From Caldimonas mangrovi (GTDB lineage Bacteria > Pseudomonadota > Gammaproteobacteria > Burkholderiales > Burkholderiaceae_C), in the NCBI RefSeq assembly GCF_023721835.1, contig NZ_JAMKFE010000011.1, positions 1 to 64,000 of the forward strand: a stretch of DNA of 64,000 bases, read 5' to 3'. The position numbers were made by a program, and so were the translations under genes. Under the pieces are notes generated by a model. The model was not told where the DNA came from. It worked only from the letters and a program-made list of their open reading frames with translations, and ran no database searches. This document shows, piece by piece, positions 27,200-36,129 of the stretch (its first letter is position 1; each line of letters starts with the position of its first letter).

Positions 27200-28549
27200 A
27201 TGCACACCGGAATGTTCGACTCCTTCGTGACCCGCCATTGGTTCCATGCGGAGGCCAAACGCCTCTGGAGCGACGAGGCCACCCTGCAGGCATGGCTCGA
27301 CGTGGAAGCCGCCCTTGCCCAGGCTCAGGCCGGCCTGGGACTGATTCCTGCCGAGGCAGCGGCGACGATTGCGGCCCATGCCGACGCCCGGCTGTTCGAC
27401 ACCGAGCGGCTGGCCGAGGAGATCGCATTCGCACAACACCCGCTGGTGCCGGTGCTGCATCGCTTCGAGGAGCTTTGCGGCGAGCCTGCCGCCGGATACC
27501 TCCACTGGGGCGCGACGACGCAGAACATCTTCGACACTGCCAGCGCGCTGCAAATGACCGCGACGCATGCGGTGATCGCCCGGCATCTCGAGCAGGCCAT
27601 CGATGCGCTATCGCGCCTGGCCCTCGAGCACCGTGTCACCGCTCAGGCCGGGCGCACGCACGGCCAACACGCGTTGCCGATGACGTTCGGCTTCAAGGTG
27701 AGCGGCTGGATCGACGAACTGGACCGTGAGCGCACGCGGCTCGACGAACGACTCGCCGGCGCCTTCCCGGCATGCATGGGCGGCGCCATCGGCACTTTTG
27801 CGGCAATGGGACCTGCCGGCCGCGAGGTGGAGCGGCAGCTCGCGGCACTGCTAGGGCTGCGTCCAGCCGGGCTGCCGATGCGCTCCTCGTATGACCGCGC
27901 GAGCGACTACATCGCCGCGCTGGGCCTGCTCGCCGGGACAGCGCAGAAGATCGCACAGGACGTGGTGTTCATGCAGCGCACCGAGATTGGCGAGGCAGCC
28001 GAGTCTTTTCACGTCGGCAAGGTCGGCAGCTCGACCATGGCGCACAAGCGCAACCCGTCGACCGCATTGCTGCTGGCCAGCCTTGCGCGCATGCTGCGCG
28101 CCCGCGTGCCGGCCGCACTCGAAGCCATGGTGCGCATGGACGAAGGCGACTCGTCCGCCACCAACGTCACCGACACGCTGCTGCCGGAAGCGGCGATCAT
28201 CGCCGCCTCGGTCGCACAGACGCTGCAGCGGCTCGCGCAAGGGCTGGTCGTCGATCCTCAAGCGATGCAGCGCAACCTCACGTGCACGCAGGGTCTGATC
28301 GCTTCGGAAGCAGTGATGATGCGCCTCACGCCCCTGATCGGCCGGCACATGGCCCATCGCGTGCTGTACGACGCTGCGCAGCGGGCTCGATCAGAGTGCG
28401 TGCCGTTCCTGACAGCGATCGTGGAGCATCCGCTGCTGCAGGGCCTGGAACTGCCGCCGACGCTGGCGCAGGCACTCGAGCCGAGCCGCTACGTCGGTGG
28501 CTCGGCAAGCCTCACCGACGAGACCGTGGCACGCGTGCAGAGGCGCTGA
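27200..28549 (+). CDS. Fumarase/aspartase-superfamily lyase (adenylosuccinate lyase / PcaB-like)
   Basis: A 449-residue homotetrameric-type lyase. The three conserved regions are present: TTQNIFDTASAL near residue 115, GRTHGQHALPMTFG near 155, and the superfamily signature GSSTMAHKRNP near 275, whose loop carries the catalytic serine. Overall length and pattern are nearest to 3-carboxy-cis,cis-muconate cycloisomerase and relatives that eliminate from or isomerise carboxylated substrates. With the adjacent porin, Bug receptors and regulator, a role in breakdown of an imported carboxylate is likely. True adenylosuccinate lyase is less probable in this setting. The start may be ATG 27200 or 27209. 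Confidence 0.88.
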   Translation: MHTGMFDSFVTRHWFHAEAKRLWSDEATLQAWLDVEAALAQAQAGLGLIPAEAAATIAAHADARLFDTERLAEEIAFAQHPLVPVLHRFEELCGEPAAGYLHWGATTQNIFDTASALQMTATHAVIARHLEQAIDALSRLALEHRVTAQAGRTHGQHALPMTFGFKVSGWIDELDRERTRLDERLAGAFPACMGGAIGTFAAMGPAGREVERQLAALLGLRPAGLPMRSSYDRASDYIAALGLLAGTAQKIAQDVVFMQRTEIGEAAESFHVGKVGSSTMAHKRNPSTALLLASLARMLRARVPAALEAMVRMDEGDSSATNVTDTLLPEAAIIAASVAQTLQRLAQGLVVDPQAMQRNLTCTQGLIASEAVMMRLTPLIGRHMAHRVLYDAAQRARSECVPFLTAIVEHPLLQGLELPPTLAQALEPSRYVGGSASLTDETVARVQRR

Positions 28550-28570
28550 TGTGCTGCATCGCGCCTGAGC

Positions 28571-29683
28571 TCACCTGCGGGACGGCGGCACCACCGACGC
28601 CCCGGACAGGCGGCGAACCGGCGTGAACCGCACCCCGTACGGCGCCGAGGGCTCGGCCCAGCGCTCCTGGATCGCCTGGTACAGCATCTCCACCTGGTCG
28701 GCGACGCTGCATCCGACGACATCGAAGAAGCCGGCATGCTCGTTGTGCAGGTCGGTGCGCCCGAGCAGCACCACACTGAGTGCACCCGGGACCGTGATGC
28801 CGGCATCGGCCAGCAAGCTGCGGAATGCCGCACCGTCCTCGATCCCCCAGGCGACCAGCGCGCTGATCGGCAGCCGTCCGGCCGCATCGGCCATGGCCTT
28901 CAGCTGGTTCACGAGCGTCTCGGCATAGCGTTCGTCCGGCATCAGGGGAACGCTGATGTCGTGCAGCGTGACGTCGGCCAGCGACTCGCGCAAATGTTGG
29001 AAGCGCCTGCGGCCCAGTTGGGTGGCGAGAAAAGGCTGGGCCGTGCTCGCATAGGCGATGCTTCGATGCCCCGCTCGCTGCAACGTCGCCACCGCCTGGG
29101 CCAGAGGTTCGCCCCATTCGGTGCCCACCGCCTCCACATCGGCTCCCACCAGGGCGGCGCCATCGACGGCGAGCACCCGGCACTTGTCGCGCAGGGGCGC
29201 GAGCAGATCGATCGGCAGGGTGCGATAAGTGGATTGCACGACGCAGGCGTCGAAGGATGGCAAGGCCTTCAACACCGTACGCGCATGCTCCGAATCGGTG
29301 TACGACACCTCCAGCACCGGGTGTCCTTCGGACGCGAAGCGGCGGTGCAGGCCTTCGACCAGCACCCGTCCGCGCGCGATGCTGATCGAGCGGCGCAACA
29401 GCAGCACCGACCGGGTGGCCGCCGCTCGAGGGAGTGGCTCGGCACCATGGGCGGTCTCGTCGGGCGACGTGGCGCGCCCTTCTCCCCGGAAGTAGGTGCC
29501 GCGCCCGACCTGCGATTCGATCAGCCCCCGGGTCTTCAGATCGTGGAACGCACGCTGCACGAGCACCTGAGAAGCGCCGAAGCGCCGCATCAGCTCGCGG
29601 ATCGGGGGAAGCCGGTCCCCCGGGCGGGCCTCGCCGGCCAGCGCCTCGAGAAAGCGGCCTAACTCTTGTTCTGGACTTTGCAT
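28571..29683 (-). CDS. GntR-family regulator with LacI/periplasmic-binding-type sensor domain
   Basis: A 370-residue regulator. Residues 1-70 form a GntR winged helix (GDRLPPIRELMRRFGASQVLVQRAFHDL, cut here for brevity to its ends GDRLPPIREL and VQRAFHDL, then GLIESQVGRGTYF). The rest resembles a LacI/ribose-binding sensor (VLVEGLHRRF, HRSIAYAS, VSVVLLGRTDLHN-like blocks). This pairing is found in a minority of GntR proteins such as AraR-type regulators. ATG 29683 was chosen since the winged helix begins at once. It converges with the lyase gene and has a TGTATTGT box 7 bp before its start, suggesting autoregulation. Confidence 0.88.
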   Translation of the reverse strand: MQSPEQELGRFLEALAGEARPGDRLPPIRELMRRFGASQVLVQRAFHDLKTRGLIESQVGRGTYFRGEGRATSPDETAHGAEPLPRAAATRSVLLLRRSISIARGRVLVEGLHRRFASEGHPVLEVSYTDSEHARTVLKALPSFDACVVQSTYRTLPIDLLAPLRDKCRVLAVDGAALVGADVEAVGTEWGEPLAQAVATLQRAGHRSIAYASTAQPFLATQLGRRRFQHLRESLADVTLHDISVPLMPDERYAETLVNQLKAMADAAGRLPISALVAWGIEDGAAFRSLLADAGITVPGALSVVLLGRTDLHNEHAGFFDVVGCSVADQVEMLYQAIQERWAEPSAPYGVRFTPVRRLSGASVVPPSRR

Positions 29684-29689
29684 CGCAAA

Positions 29690-29697
29690 ACAATACA
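29690..29697 (-). promoter_or_regulatory. TGTATTGT box upstream of GntR-type regulator
   Basis: The octamer occurs on the minus strand directly before the regulator start and matches the two boxes at 27110-27130. It overlaps where the ribosome-binding site would be, so occupancy would repress the gene. Confidence 0.4.
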
Positions 29698-29867
29698 ACA
29701 CATTCGCAATATCGATGCACTTGAGCACCGCTGCCTCGATGTATCGGCATCTCGCCTGCGGCCGTGGCAGCGAGGTGCCGGGAACACACGTTGCCTCAGG
29801 GCTGCGTGTGCCGGTCCCGCGCTCCGGTCGATCGACTCGGGCGGCATCAGGCGCGAAAGGAGCCAGC

Positions 29868-31256
29868 ATGCGCAAGTGCCTCGGTATCGTGTTGTCCGTC
29901 AGCATGGCCGTCCTGGCCGTGCGCGGCAGCGCCGACCCGCTGCCCGCCGACGCCACCTACCGGCCGCTGCCGACCCTGCCGTTCTCTGCCGTAAAAGCTG
30001 CAGACGAAGCGCAAAAAGCGGCCGTGATGGCACGCCAGAAGGCGCTGCTGAACACACGCTACGACCTGTCGAACCGGCCGATCCCCGGCGTCATGATGTC
30101 GGGCGGGCGCAAACCTGTACAAGGCGGTGTGCGTGTCAAGCTGCCGGCGGGCGCCACCTGGGAATCGCTGTCGCAGATGAGCCCCCGGGAAATCAAGGAG
30201 AAGGGCTTGCTGCCGCAAGGCTTCCAGCCGCTGCCGCACGTGAAGCAGGCCAGCGGCGGACAGGTCTTCCCACAGCTGCAGATCGACGAGATCGACCGGC
30301 AGGAACAGCGCGACCTGCGCCGTTTCGACGTCGACTTCGACCTGCCCGACCACCTGACGCCCGAGTTCCCGGCGCCGATCTTCCTGACCACGCACCCGCA
30401 CCTGGGCGACGTTTCGCGCGGGCAACTGCTGACCCTGACCAACTTCTACGAGATCCTCAACGGCATCGTCACGCCGGTGCAGATGGAAGGCATGCGCTTG
30501 CTGCTGACGCCCTTTCCGCAGGAAGAGTTCAATCAGACCGAGGACCGCAAGGTGGCGCTGCCCAGTCGCGGCGTGTCGTGCATGGACTGCCATGCCAACT
30601 TCCACAGCAACGCGGCTTTCCACCTGACGCCGGACATCCGTCCGCAGGCCTCGCGCTTCCGGCTCGACAGCACCAGCCTGCGCGGCATGTTCAACCAGCA
30701 GATCCACGGCTCCAAGCGGTCGCTGCGCTCGATCGAGGACTTCACCGAATTCGAGCAGCGCACCGCCTACTTCAACGGCGACCACGTCAGCGCCACGCGC
30801 AAGGGCGCCCACCTGCCCGATCGCACCAACCAGGTCGCGATGATGGCGCAGATGCAGAACATCATCGACTTTCCGCCCGCGCCCAAGCTCGAGGTGTTCG
30901 GCCGGCTCGATCCGGCCCGCGCCACGCCCCAGGAACTGGCCGGCGAGCGCCTGTTCCACGGCAAGGCGAGATGCGCCGAGTGCCACGTGCCGGCCAAGGG
31001 CTTCCTCGACCACCAGATGCACGACCTGAAGCTGGAACGCTTTTACCGCAGCGTCAGCGTCAACGATTTCGTGCCGCTGCCCGATGGCCCCATCAAGACC
31101 TTCACGCTGCGAGGCATCAAGGATTCCCCTCCCTACATGCACGACGGTCGACTGCTGACGCTGGCCGACACCGTCGAGTTCTTCAACCTCGTGCTCGGGC
31201 TCAAGCTGACCCAGCCCGAGAAAGAGGCGCTCACGAGCTACATGCTCGCGCTGTAA
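29868..31256 (+). CDS. Di-haem cytochrome c, cytochrome c peroxidase-like
   Basis: A 462-residue exported protein with a signal peptide (about 1-22, ending GSADP) and two haem c motifs, CMDCH (near residue 243) and CAECH (near 370), plus late GIKDSPPYMHDGRLLTLADTV, a block typical of bacterial cytochrome c peroxidase/MauG-type proteins. The spacing between haem motifs is compatible with that family, but the N-terminal 200 residues are longer than in classical peroxidases. It should act in the periplasm, perhaps in peroxide reduction or oxidative protein or metabolite chemistry. ATG 29868 follows AAAGGAG. It is followed closely by the DUF4142 gene. Confidence 0.85.
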   Translation: MRKCLGIVLSVSMAVLAVRGSADPLPADATYRPLPTLPFSAVKAADEAQKAAVMARQKALLNTRYDLSNRPIPGVMMSGGRKPVQGGVRVKLPAGATWESLSQMSPREIKEKGLLPQGFQPLPHVKQASGGQVFPQLQIDEIDRQEQRDLRRFDVDFDLPDHLTPEFPAPIFLTTHPHLGDVSRGQLLTLTNFYEILNGIVTPVQMEGMRLLLTPFPQEEFNQTEDRKVALPSRGVSCMDCHANFHSNAAFHLTPDIRPQASRFRLDSTSLRGMFNQQIHGSKRSLRSIEDFTEFEQRTAYFNGDHVSATRKGAHLPDRTNQVAMMAQMQNIIDFPPAPKLEVFGRLDPARATPQELAGERLFHGKARCAECHVPAKGFLDHQMHDLKLERFYRSVSVNDFVPLPDGPIKTFTLRGIKDSPPYMHDGRLLTLADTVEFFNLVLGLKLTQPEKEALTSYMLAL

Positions 31257-31279
31257 TGCCAACGACACCGGAGCGAACG

Positions 31280-31861
31280 ATGTCACCCACGCGGCACTTC
31301 ATTGCAACCGTCGCCACGGCCACGCTGCTGGCACCTGTCGCGGCGCCGGCACAGCAAGGCAACCCGGCCGGCAGCACGCCATCCAGCCAGGCGCGCGCGC
31401 CGGCGCAGGCACCGAACCCGCAGGACCGCCTGTTCGTCACGCTGACCGGGCAGAGCGGCCTGGCAGAAGTGCAACTCGCCCGGCTGGCGCAGGACAAGGG
31501 CCGCAGCGACGCCGTCAAGCGATTCGCGCGCCGCATGCAGGAAGACCACGACCAGGCGAACCAGCAGTTGGCCGCCGCCGCCCGGCAAGCCGGCCTGACA
31601 CCCCCCGCGCAGCCCTCTCAGGCGCATCAGGCGGAGTACGAACGGCTGGCGCGCCTGGACGGAGCCGCTTTCGACGCGGCCTACCTGCGCGGTCAGCTCG
31701 TCGAACACCAGAAGGCCGCGCAGGTGCTGCAGTGGGAGATGAACTCGGGCCACTTCCAGCCGCTGCAGCAGTTCTCGGCCACGACGCTGCCGGCGGTGCT
31801 CGACCACCTGCACGACGTGCAGCAACTGCTGGGCGAAGTGACCGGCGCGGCCGTGCGGTAG
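31280..31861 (+). CDS. DUF4142 family exported protein
   Basis: A 193-residue protein with a signal peptide (TLLAPVAAPAQQ) and a four-helix, ferritin-like DUF4142 domain: LTGQSGLAEVQLARLAQ, VKRFARRMQEDHDQANQQL and FDAAYLRGQLVEHQKA. The function of the family is unknown; an envelope or metal/stress role is often proposed. ATG 31280 has GGAG six bases upstream; another in-frame ATG at 31256 shares its A with the preceding TAA stop. Either way it is coupled to the di-haem cytochrome gene. Confidence 0.85.
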   Translation: MSPTRHFIATVATATLLAPVAAPAQQGNPAGSTPSSQARAPAQAPNPQDRLFVTLTGQSGLAEVQLARLAQDKGRSDAVKRFARRMQEDHDQANQQLAAAARQAGLTPPAQPSQAHQAEYERLARLDGAAFDAAYLRGQLVEHQKAAQVLQWEMNSGHFQPLQQFSATTLPAVLDHLHDVQQLLGEVTGAAVR

Positions 31862-31878
31862 CGGGCACCACCGACGCG

Positions 31879-32424
31879 TCACGGCGCCTCGTTGCGGATC
31901 GAGAAATCCACCTCGGTTTGCGCCGGATCGCGCGCGCCGAGCGCCTGGTAGTTGATCAGCAGCGTTCCCCACAGCCAGTGGTGCAGCGTCTGCGCCGTCG
32001 CATCGGCATCGAAGGACAGCACCATCTCGCGCGCGTCGGTCGGCCCCAGCCACAGCGGCAGGCCGATCGTCTTGCGCTCGGCCTGCTCGTCGAAACCGAT
32101 CGGCTTGCCGCCAGCGTCCCAGCAGGCCAGCGGCACGTCCTTGGGCCGCTCGAGCCTCAGGCCGAGCACATACACGCCGTGCGAGGTGACGTTGGTCAGG
32201 CGCACCAGCACACGGTGCTGCGCGCCGACCCGGCCGCTGCGCAGCACCTGGGCCGGCAACACGACCTTGCCCTTCAACAGCGGCGCCACAAGGCTCAGCA
32301 CGTCGGCGGCCGACTTGCCCGCCGATGCGGCGGCGGCGGCGAGCGCCGCGTATTCCATCACCGCCTGCGGGCGGCTCGTGCTCTGGCCGCGCGCGCGTGC
32401 GGACGGCGTCGTTCTGCTGGCCAT
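31879..32424 (-). CDS. Hypothetical protein, beta-rich C-terminus
   Basis: 181 residues, not recognised. The first 40 residues are polar and basic; a short Ala-rich helix (EYAALAAAAASAGKSAADV) follows; the C-terminal 110 residues alternate hydrophobic and polar positions like a beta-sandwich (VLVRLTNVTSHGVYVLGLRL, LGPTDAREMVLSF). ATG 32424 follows AGGAGAG. It lies 57 bp downstream of the transglutaminase gene on the same strand, and so may be co-transcribed. No signal peptide is visible. Confidence 0.7.
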   Translation of the reverse strand: MASRTTPSARARGQSTSRPQAVMEYAALAAAAASAGKSAADVLSLVAPLLKGKVVLPAQVLRSGRVGAQHRVLVRLTNVTSHGVYVLGLRLERPKDVPLACWDAGGKPIGFDEQAERKTIGLPLWLGPTDAREMVLSFDADATAQTLHHWLWGTLLINYQALGARDPAQTEVDFSIRNEAP

Positions 32425-32481
32425 CGGTGGCTCTCTCCTGTGTGCGATGCGCGAAGCGTTCACTGTAGTACGGCGCGTCCT

Positions 32482-33372
32482 TCAGGCCGCCGTTTCCAGC
32501 GGCCACACGCTGACCTTCACCTCGAGCCGCTGTTCGCCGCCGCCCAGGATCACACCGCGCAGCGGTGCAACGTCGGAAAAGTCGCCGCCCCACGCGAGCG
32601 TGACGTAGCGCATGTCGGCGAGGCAGTCGTTGGTGGGATCGAACTCCACCCAGCCGTGCTGCGGAGAATGGGTCGCGACCCACGCGTGCGTCGCGTCGGC
32701 TCCGACCAGCCGCGACTGGCCGGGCGGTGGGTCGGTCAGCAGGTAGCCTGAAACATAGCGCGCAGGCAGCCCGTGCGTGCGCAGGCAGGTGATCATCAGG
32801 TGCGCGAAGTCCTGGCACACGCCGCGGCGTTCGTCCAGCACGGTGTCGACCGGCGTGCTGACGGTCGTCGCCCCCGGTTCGAACTCGAACTCGGTGTGTA
32901 TGCGGTGCCGCAGGTCCTGCACGGCTTCGAACCAGTCACGCCCGGGCAGCAGGCTGCGTGCGGCGTAGTCGAAGGCAGCTTGTGACCAGGGCAGGTAGGC
33001 GGTGGTCTCGCGCGCCAAGGCGAGGGCCAGGTCGTGGGCGGCGCTGGGGCGTGCCAGCCCGTCGCGCACCTCCTGCCATGCTTCGTGCTCGCGCGGGCTC
33101 CACGCGGGCCGTGCGTCGAGTTCGACTTCGCAGGCCATGCGTGCGCTCAGGCTGTCGTGGGCCCGATGCAGCGCGAAGCTCGTCACGGTGTTGCCGAAAC
33201 TGTCGACGCGCACGTCGGTCTCGTCGGGACGCGGGTCGAGTTCCAGGGTGTGCCAGGCCGTGCGCTGCCACGGCAGCCGCCGCGGCGTCAGCCGCGCCAG
33301 CTGCCAGGCGTCGGAAGCCGGCGCCGCGTACTCGTAGCGCGTGTCGTGTTCGATGCGGTAGCGTGCGGTCAC
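32482..33372 (-). CDS. Transglutaminase-like cysteine protease family protein
   Basis: A 296-residue protein with the bacterial transglutaminase N-terminal beta region (YRIEHDTRYEYAAPASDAW) and a papain-like transglutaminase core. The catalytic triad is visible: Cys in RRGVCQDFAH, His in DATHAWVAT and Asp in VEFDPTND. Its GTG start overlaps the stop of the ATP-grasp/alpha-E gene by four bases. This trio is a widespread cluster in which ATP-grasp, alpha-E and transglutaminase proteins are thought to build or cleave a peptide-like product; the true substrate is unknown. Confidence 0.92.
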   Translation of the reverse strand: MTARYRIEHDTRYEYAAPASDAWQLARLTPRRLPWQRTAWHTLELDPRPDETDVRVDSFGNTVTSFALHRAHDSLSARMACEVELDARPAWSPREHEAWQEVRDGLARPSAAHDLALALARETTAYLPWSQAAFDYAARSLLPGRDWFEAVQDLRHRIHTEFEFEPGATTVSTPVDTVLDERRGVCQDFAHLMITCLRTHGLPARYVSGYLLTDPPPGQSRLVGADATHAWVATHSPQHGWVEFDPTNDCLADMRYVTLAWGGDFSDVAPLRGVILGGGEQRLEVKVSVWPLETAA

Positions 33373-35813
33373 GTGCTCACCCGGGTCTGGCTGCGCTGGG
33401 CATGCGTGAAGAAGGTGTGCGTGACCGCCTCGGAGACGCGATAGGCGCTCTCGCGCACGTCCGCCAGCAAGGTCTGCAGGGCCGTGTTCTCGGGCGACAG
33501 ATCTTCCGGTGCGAGGCGCGCGAGCGCCTCAGCGGAACCGGCGAGCAGCGTGCTGGCAAAGCCGCCGTGCAGCGACTCGACCTTCTGCACCATCTGCAGC
33601 AGGCCCGGCAGCTGAAAGCCGATCGAGCGCGTATGGGTGTCGTCGCGCACCAGCAGGTCGAGCACCGGCAGCCATTCGGGCGCGACCATGTAGCGCGAGC
33701 GATAGGTGACGGTCGAATCGCACAGGTCGAGCAGCCAGTCGAGGCCGCTGCCGTGGCCCGCCTCCATCGCGCTCTGGATCGACAAGGCCAGGAAGTCGAG
33801 GCGTTCGATACGCCGGCCGATCGACATGAAGCGCCAATCGGTGCCGCGCGTCATGCCGTCGAGCGCGAAGCCCGACAAGGTGACGAGCGTGGTCACCGCG
33901 CGGTCGAGCCAGTTCAGCGCGGCCGGCAGCGAGGCGCGGCGGGTCAGCACCGGGTCCTGCACCAGCTGGTTCAGGGTGCGCCAGTTGTCGATCGACAGCC
34001 GGTCGCGGAGGCTGAAAGCCGCACGGCCCATCTGCCGCAGCACGGCGCCCAGCCCCTGGTCGGGCTGCGTGGCTGCCGACAACAATTCCGCCACCGGGTC
34101 GCCCTCGCCATCGATCAGATTCCATTCGCGCGCGAGGGCCAACGCCGGCAGGCTGCCCTCGTCGAGTTCTTCGGTTTCCGCGACGCAGCGTGCGAGCGCG
34201 ACACGCAGCAGGCGCGCGGCGCACTCGCTGCGCTCGGCGTAACGGCCATACCAGAACAGGTTCTCGGCCACACGCGACGACAGGTGGGCCCGCGGCGCCT
34301 TCAGGTCGGCCGGCGTGATCGTCGTGCGCAGCAGCGACAGCGAACTGCTCGCCGGCCCGTCGGACAGCACCCAGGCGTCCTTCGAGCCACCGCCTCGCTG
34401 CATCGAAATCACGTCGGCTTCGGGCGCGCTGCCCATGCGCGTGAGACCGCCTGGCATCACCGCATAGCCGCTGCCGGTGGCCACCGCGAACGCGCGCAGT
34501 CCCACCGCACGCGCCGAAAGATGCCTGGGCCGTTGCCGGTCGAGCACCGGCGCCTGCGACAGGCGCACCCACTCCTGCGCGACATAGCGGTGCGGCTGCA
34601 GCCGCACGCGCTCGTGCAGCGCGTCGCGCGCCGCCGGTGACAGCCGCCGGCCGAACAACACCTCGCTGCCGGCCGCGCGGTCGGTCGGCTTGATGATCAG
34701 GTCATCCAGGCGGCGCCAGGCGTCTTCCAGTGCGGCCGGCTCGCCGAGCCACCAGGTGGCCACCGAGGGCAGCAGCAGCGGCTCGCCGAGCAGCCGCTCG
34801 CACAGCGCCGGCAGGTAGCCGAGCAAGGCACCCGACTCGAGCACGCCCGAGCCCAGGCTGTTGGCCAGCAGCACCGTGCCGCGGCGTGCGCAGTCGGCCA
34901 GACCGGCAATGCCGAGCGCAGAGTCGGCACGCAGTTCCAGCGGGTCGCAGTAGTCGTCGTCCTGGCGTCGCACGATCGCATGCACGCGCTGCAGACCGGC
35001 CACCGTCTTCAGCCATACGCGCCCCTCGCGCACGGTCAGGTCGCTGCCTTCGACCAGCACGAAGCCGAGATAGCGCGCGATCAGCGCGTGCTCGAAGTAG
35101 GTCTCGTTGTATGGGCCCGGCGTCAGCAACACGGTCATCTGCGGCCCGTCGCCACGCGGTGCGAGCTGCGCGATCGATTCGCGCAGCGACGCGAAGAAAG
35201 GCGCCTGGTGCTCGATGTTGAGCTCGCGGAACATCTCGGGGAACATGCGCGAGACGACGAGCCGGTTTTCCAAGGCGTAGCCGGCCCCCGAAGGCGCCTG
35301 CGTGCGATCGGAGAAGACCCACCAGCGGCCGTCCGGCGAGCGCGCCAGATCGGCCGCGTACTGGAACAGGTGCACGCCACCGGGCGGGCGGATGTCCTTG
35401 GCCGGGTGCAGGTAGCCACGATGGCCGAACACCAGCGACGGCGGAATCAGGCCCTGGGTCAGCAGTGTCTGCGCGCCGTAGATGTCGGCCAGCACCGCGT
35501 TCAGCAACCGCGCACGTTGCGCGACGCCGGCTTCGACCTGGGCCCAGTCTTCGGGCGCGATCAGCAGCGGGATCGGGTCGACCTCCCACGGCCGGTCGGC
35601 GCCGCGCGGATCGGCATAGACGTTATAGGTGACGCCGTTCTCGCGCACCTCGCGCTCGACCAGCGCCATGCGCTCGGCCAGCTGAGCCGGCTCGCTGGCC
35701 GCCAGCGCCTGCATGAAGCGGCACCAGTGCGGACGCAGTTCGCCGGGCGCGGCGAGCATTTCGTCGTGGCGCTGCGGGCACAGGCGATAGCCTTCGAGCA
35801 AGGGATCAGACAT
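33369..35813 (-). CDS. Circularly permuted ATP-grasp protein fused to alpha-E domain
   Basis: An 814-residue fusion. The first 480 or so residues are a circularly permuted ATP-grasp type-2 domain (YNVYADPRGADRPWEVDPIP, RGYLHPAKDI, LTPGPYNETYFEHALIARYLG, LLANSLGSGVLES); the rest is an alpha-helical alpha-E domain (RVAENLFWYGRYAERSE). In many genomes these are two separate genes. ATP-grasp enzymes form amide bonds using ATP, so a peptide-ligase role is inferred. ATG 35813 starts the domain directly (MSDPLLEGYRL); longer frames upstream enter the DUF2126 remnant. It overlaps the downstream transglutaminase start. Confidence 0.93.
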   Translation of the reverse strand: MSDPLLEGYRLCPQRHDEMLAAPGELRPHWCRFMQALAASEPAQLAERMALVEREVRENGVTYNVYADPRGADRPWEVDPIPLLIAPEDWAQVEAGVAQRARLLNAVLADIYGAQTLLTQGLIPPSLVFGHRGYLHPAKDIRPPGGVHLFQYAADLARSPDGRWWVFSDRTQAPSGAGYALENRLVVSRMFPEMFRELNIEHQAPFFASLRESIAQLAPRGDGPQMTVLLTPGPYNETYFEHALIARYLGFVLVEGSDLTVREGRVWLKTVAGLQRVHAIVRRQDDDYCDPLELRADSALGIAGLADCARRGTVLLANSLGSGVLESGALLGYLPALCERLLGEPLLLPSVATWWLGEPAALEDAWRRLDDLIIKPTDRAAGSEVLFGRRLSPAARDALHERVRLQPHRYVAQEWVRLSQAPVLDRQRPRHLSARAVGLRAFAVATGSGYAVMPGGLTRMGSAPEADVISMQRGGGSKDAWVLSDGPASSSLSLLRTTITPADLKAPRAHLSSRVAENLFWYGRYAERSECAARLLRVALARCVAETEELDEGSLPALALAREWNLIDGEGDPVAELLSAATQPDQGLGAVLRQMGRAAFSLRDRLSIDNWRTLNQLVQDPVLTRRASLPAALNWLDRAVTTLVTLSGFALDGMTRGTDWRFMSIGRRIERLDFLALSIQSAMEAGHGSGLDWLLDLCDSTVTYRSRYMVAPEWLPVLDLLVRDDTHTRSIGFQLPGLLQMVQKVESLHGGFASTLLAGSAEALARLAPEDLSPENTALQTLLADVRESAYRVSEAVTHTFFTHAQRSQTRVST

Positions 35814-35850
35814 GCGGGCAGTCTGCCATGGCACCAGCCGGCGCAGCGGT

Positions 35851-36100
35851 TCAGGCGGCTGCCCGGCGCAAGTCGAGCGCGATCGGGAAATCCGGTTCGC
35901 GCGCCTCCGGTCGCACAGCCACCGCACCCGGCGTATGGCCGAGCCGGCCGCCCCTCATCGCCCATGATGTGCCAGGGTTCAAGCGCGAGCCGCAATTCGA
36001 CCTCGACACCGCGTGACGCGAAGTCGCCGAGCCGCGGAAAACGGAACTCGCGGTGCGGCGCCAACCATTCGAGCTCCACCGGGTAGCGGAAGGCGGGTCC
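35851..36100 (-). pseudogene. DUF2126 C-terminal remnant (5' part deleted)
   Basis: Minus-strand residues PVELEWLAPHREFRFPRLGD and VELRLALEPWHIMGDE match the extreme C-terminus of the large DUF2126 protein (normally about 1100 residues) that usually precedes ATP-grasp/alpha-E/transglutaminase genes. All upstream sequence is missing: homology starts near 36100. A change of frame near 35960 seems needed to continue into REPDFPIALDLRRAAA and the stop at 35851. The stop lies 37 bp before the ATP-grasp start, as expected for the original operon order. Confidence 0.62.
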
Positions 36101-36129
36101 TGTTCGGAACACCCGACGCCAGCACCCAG

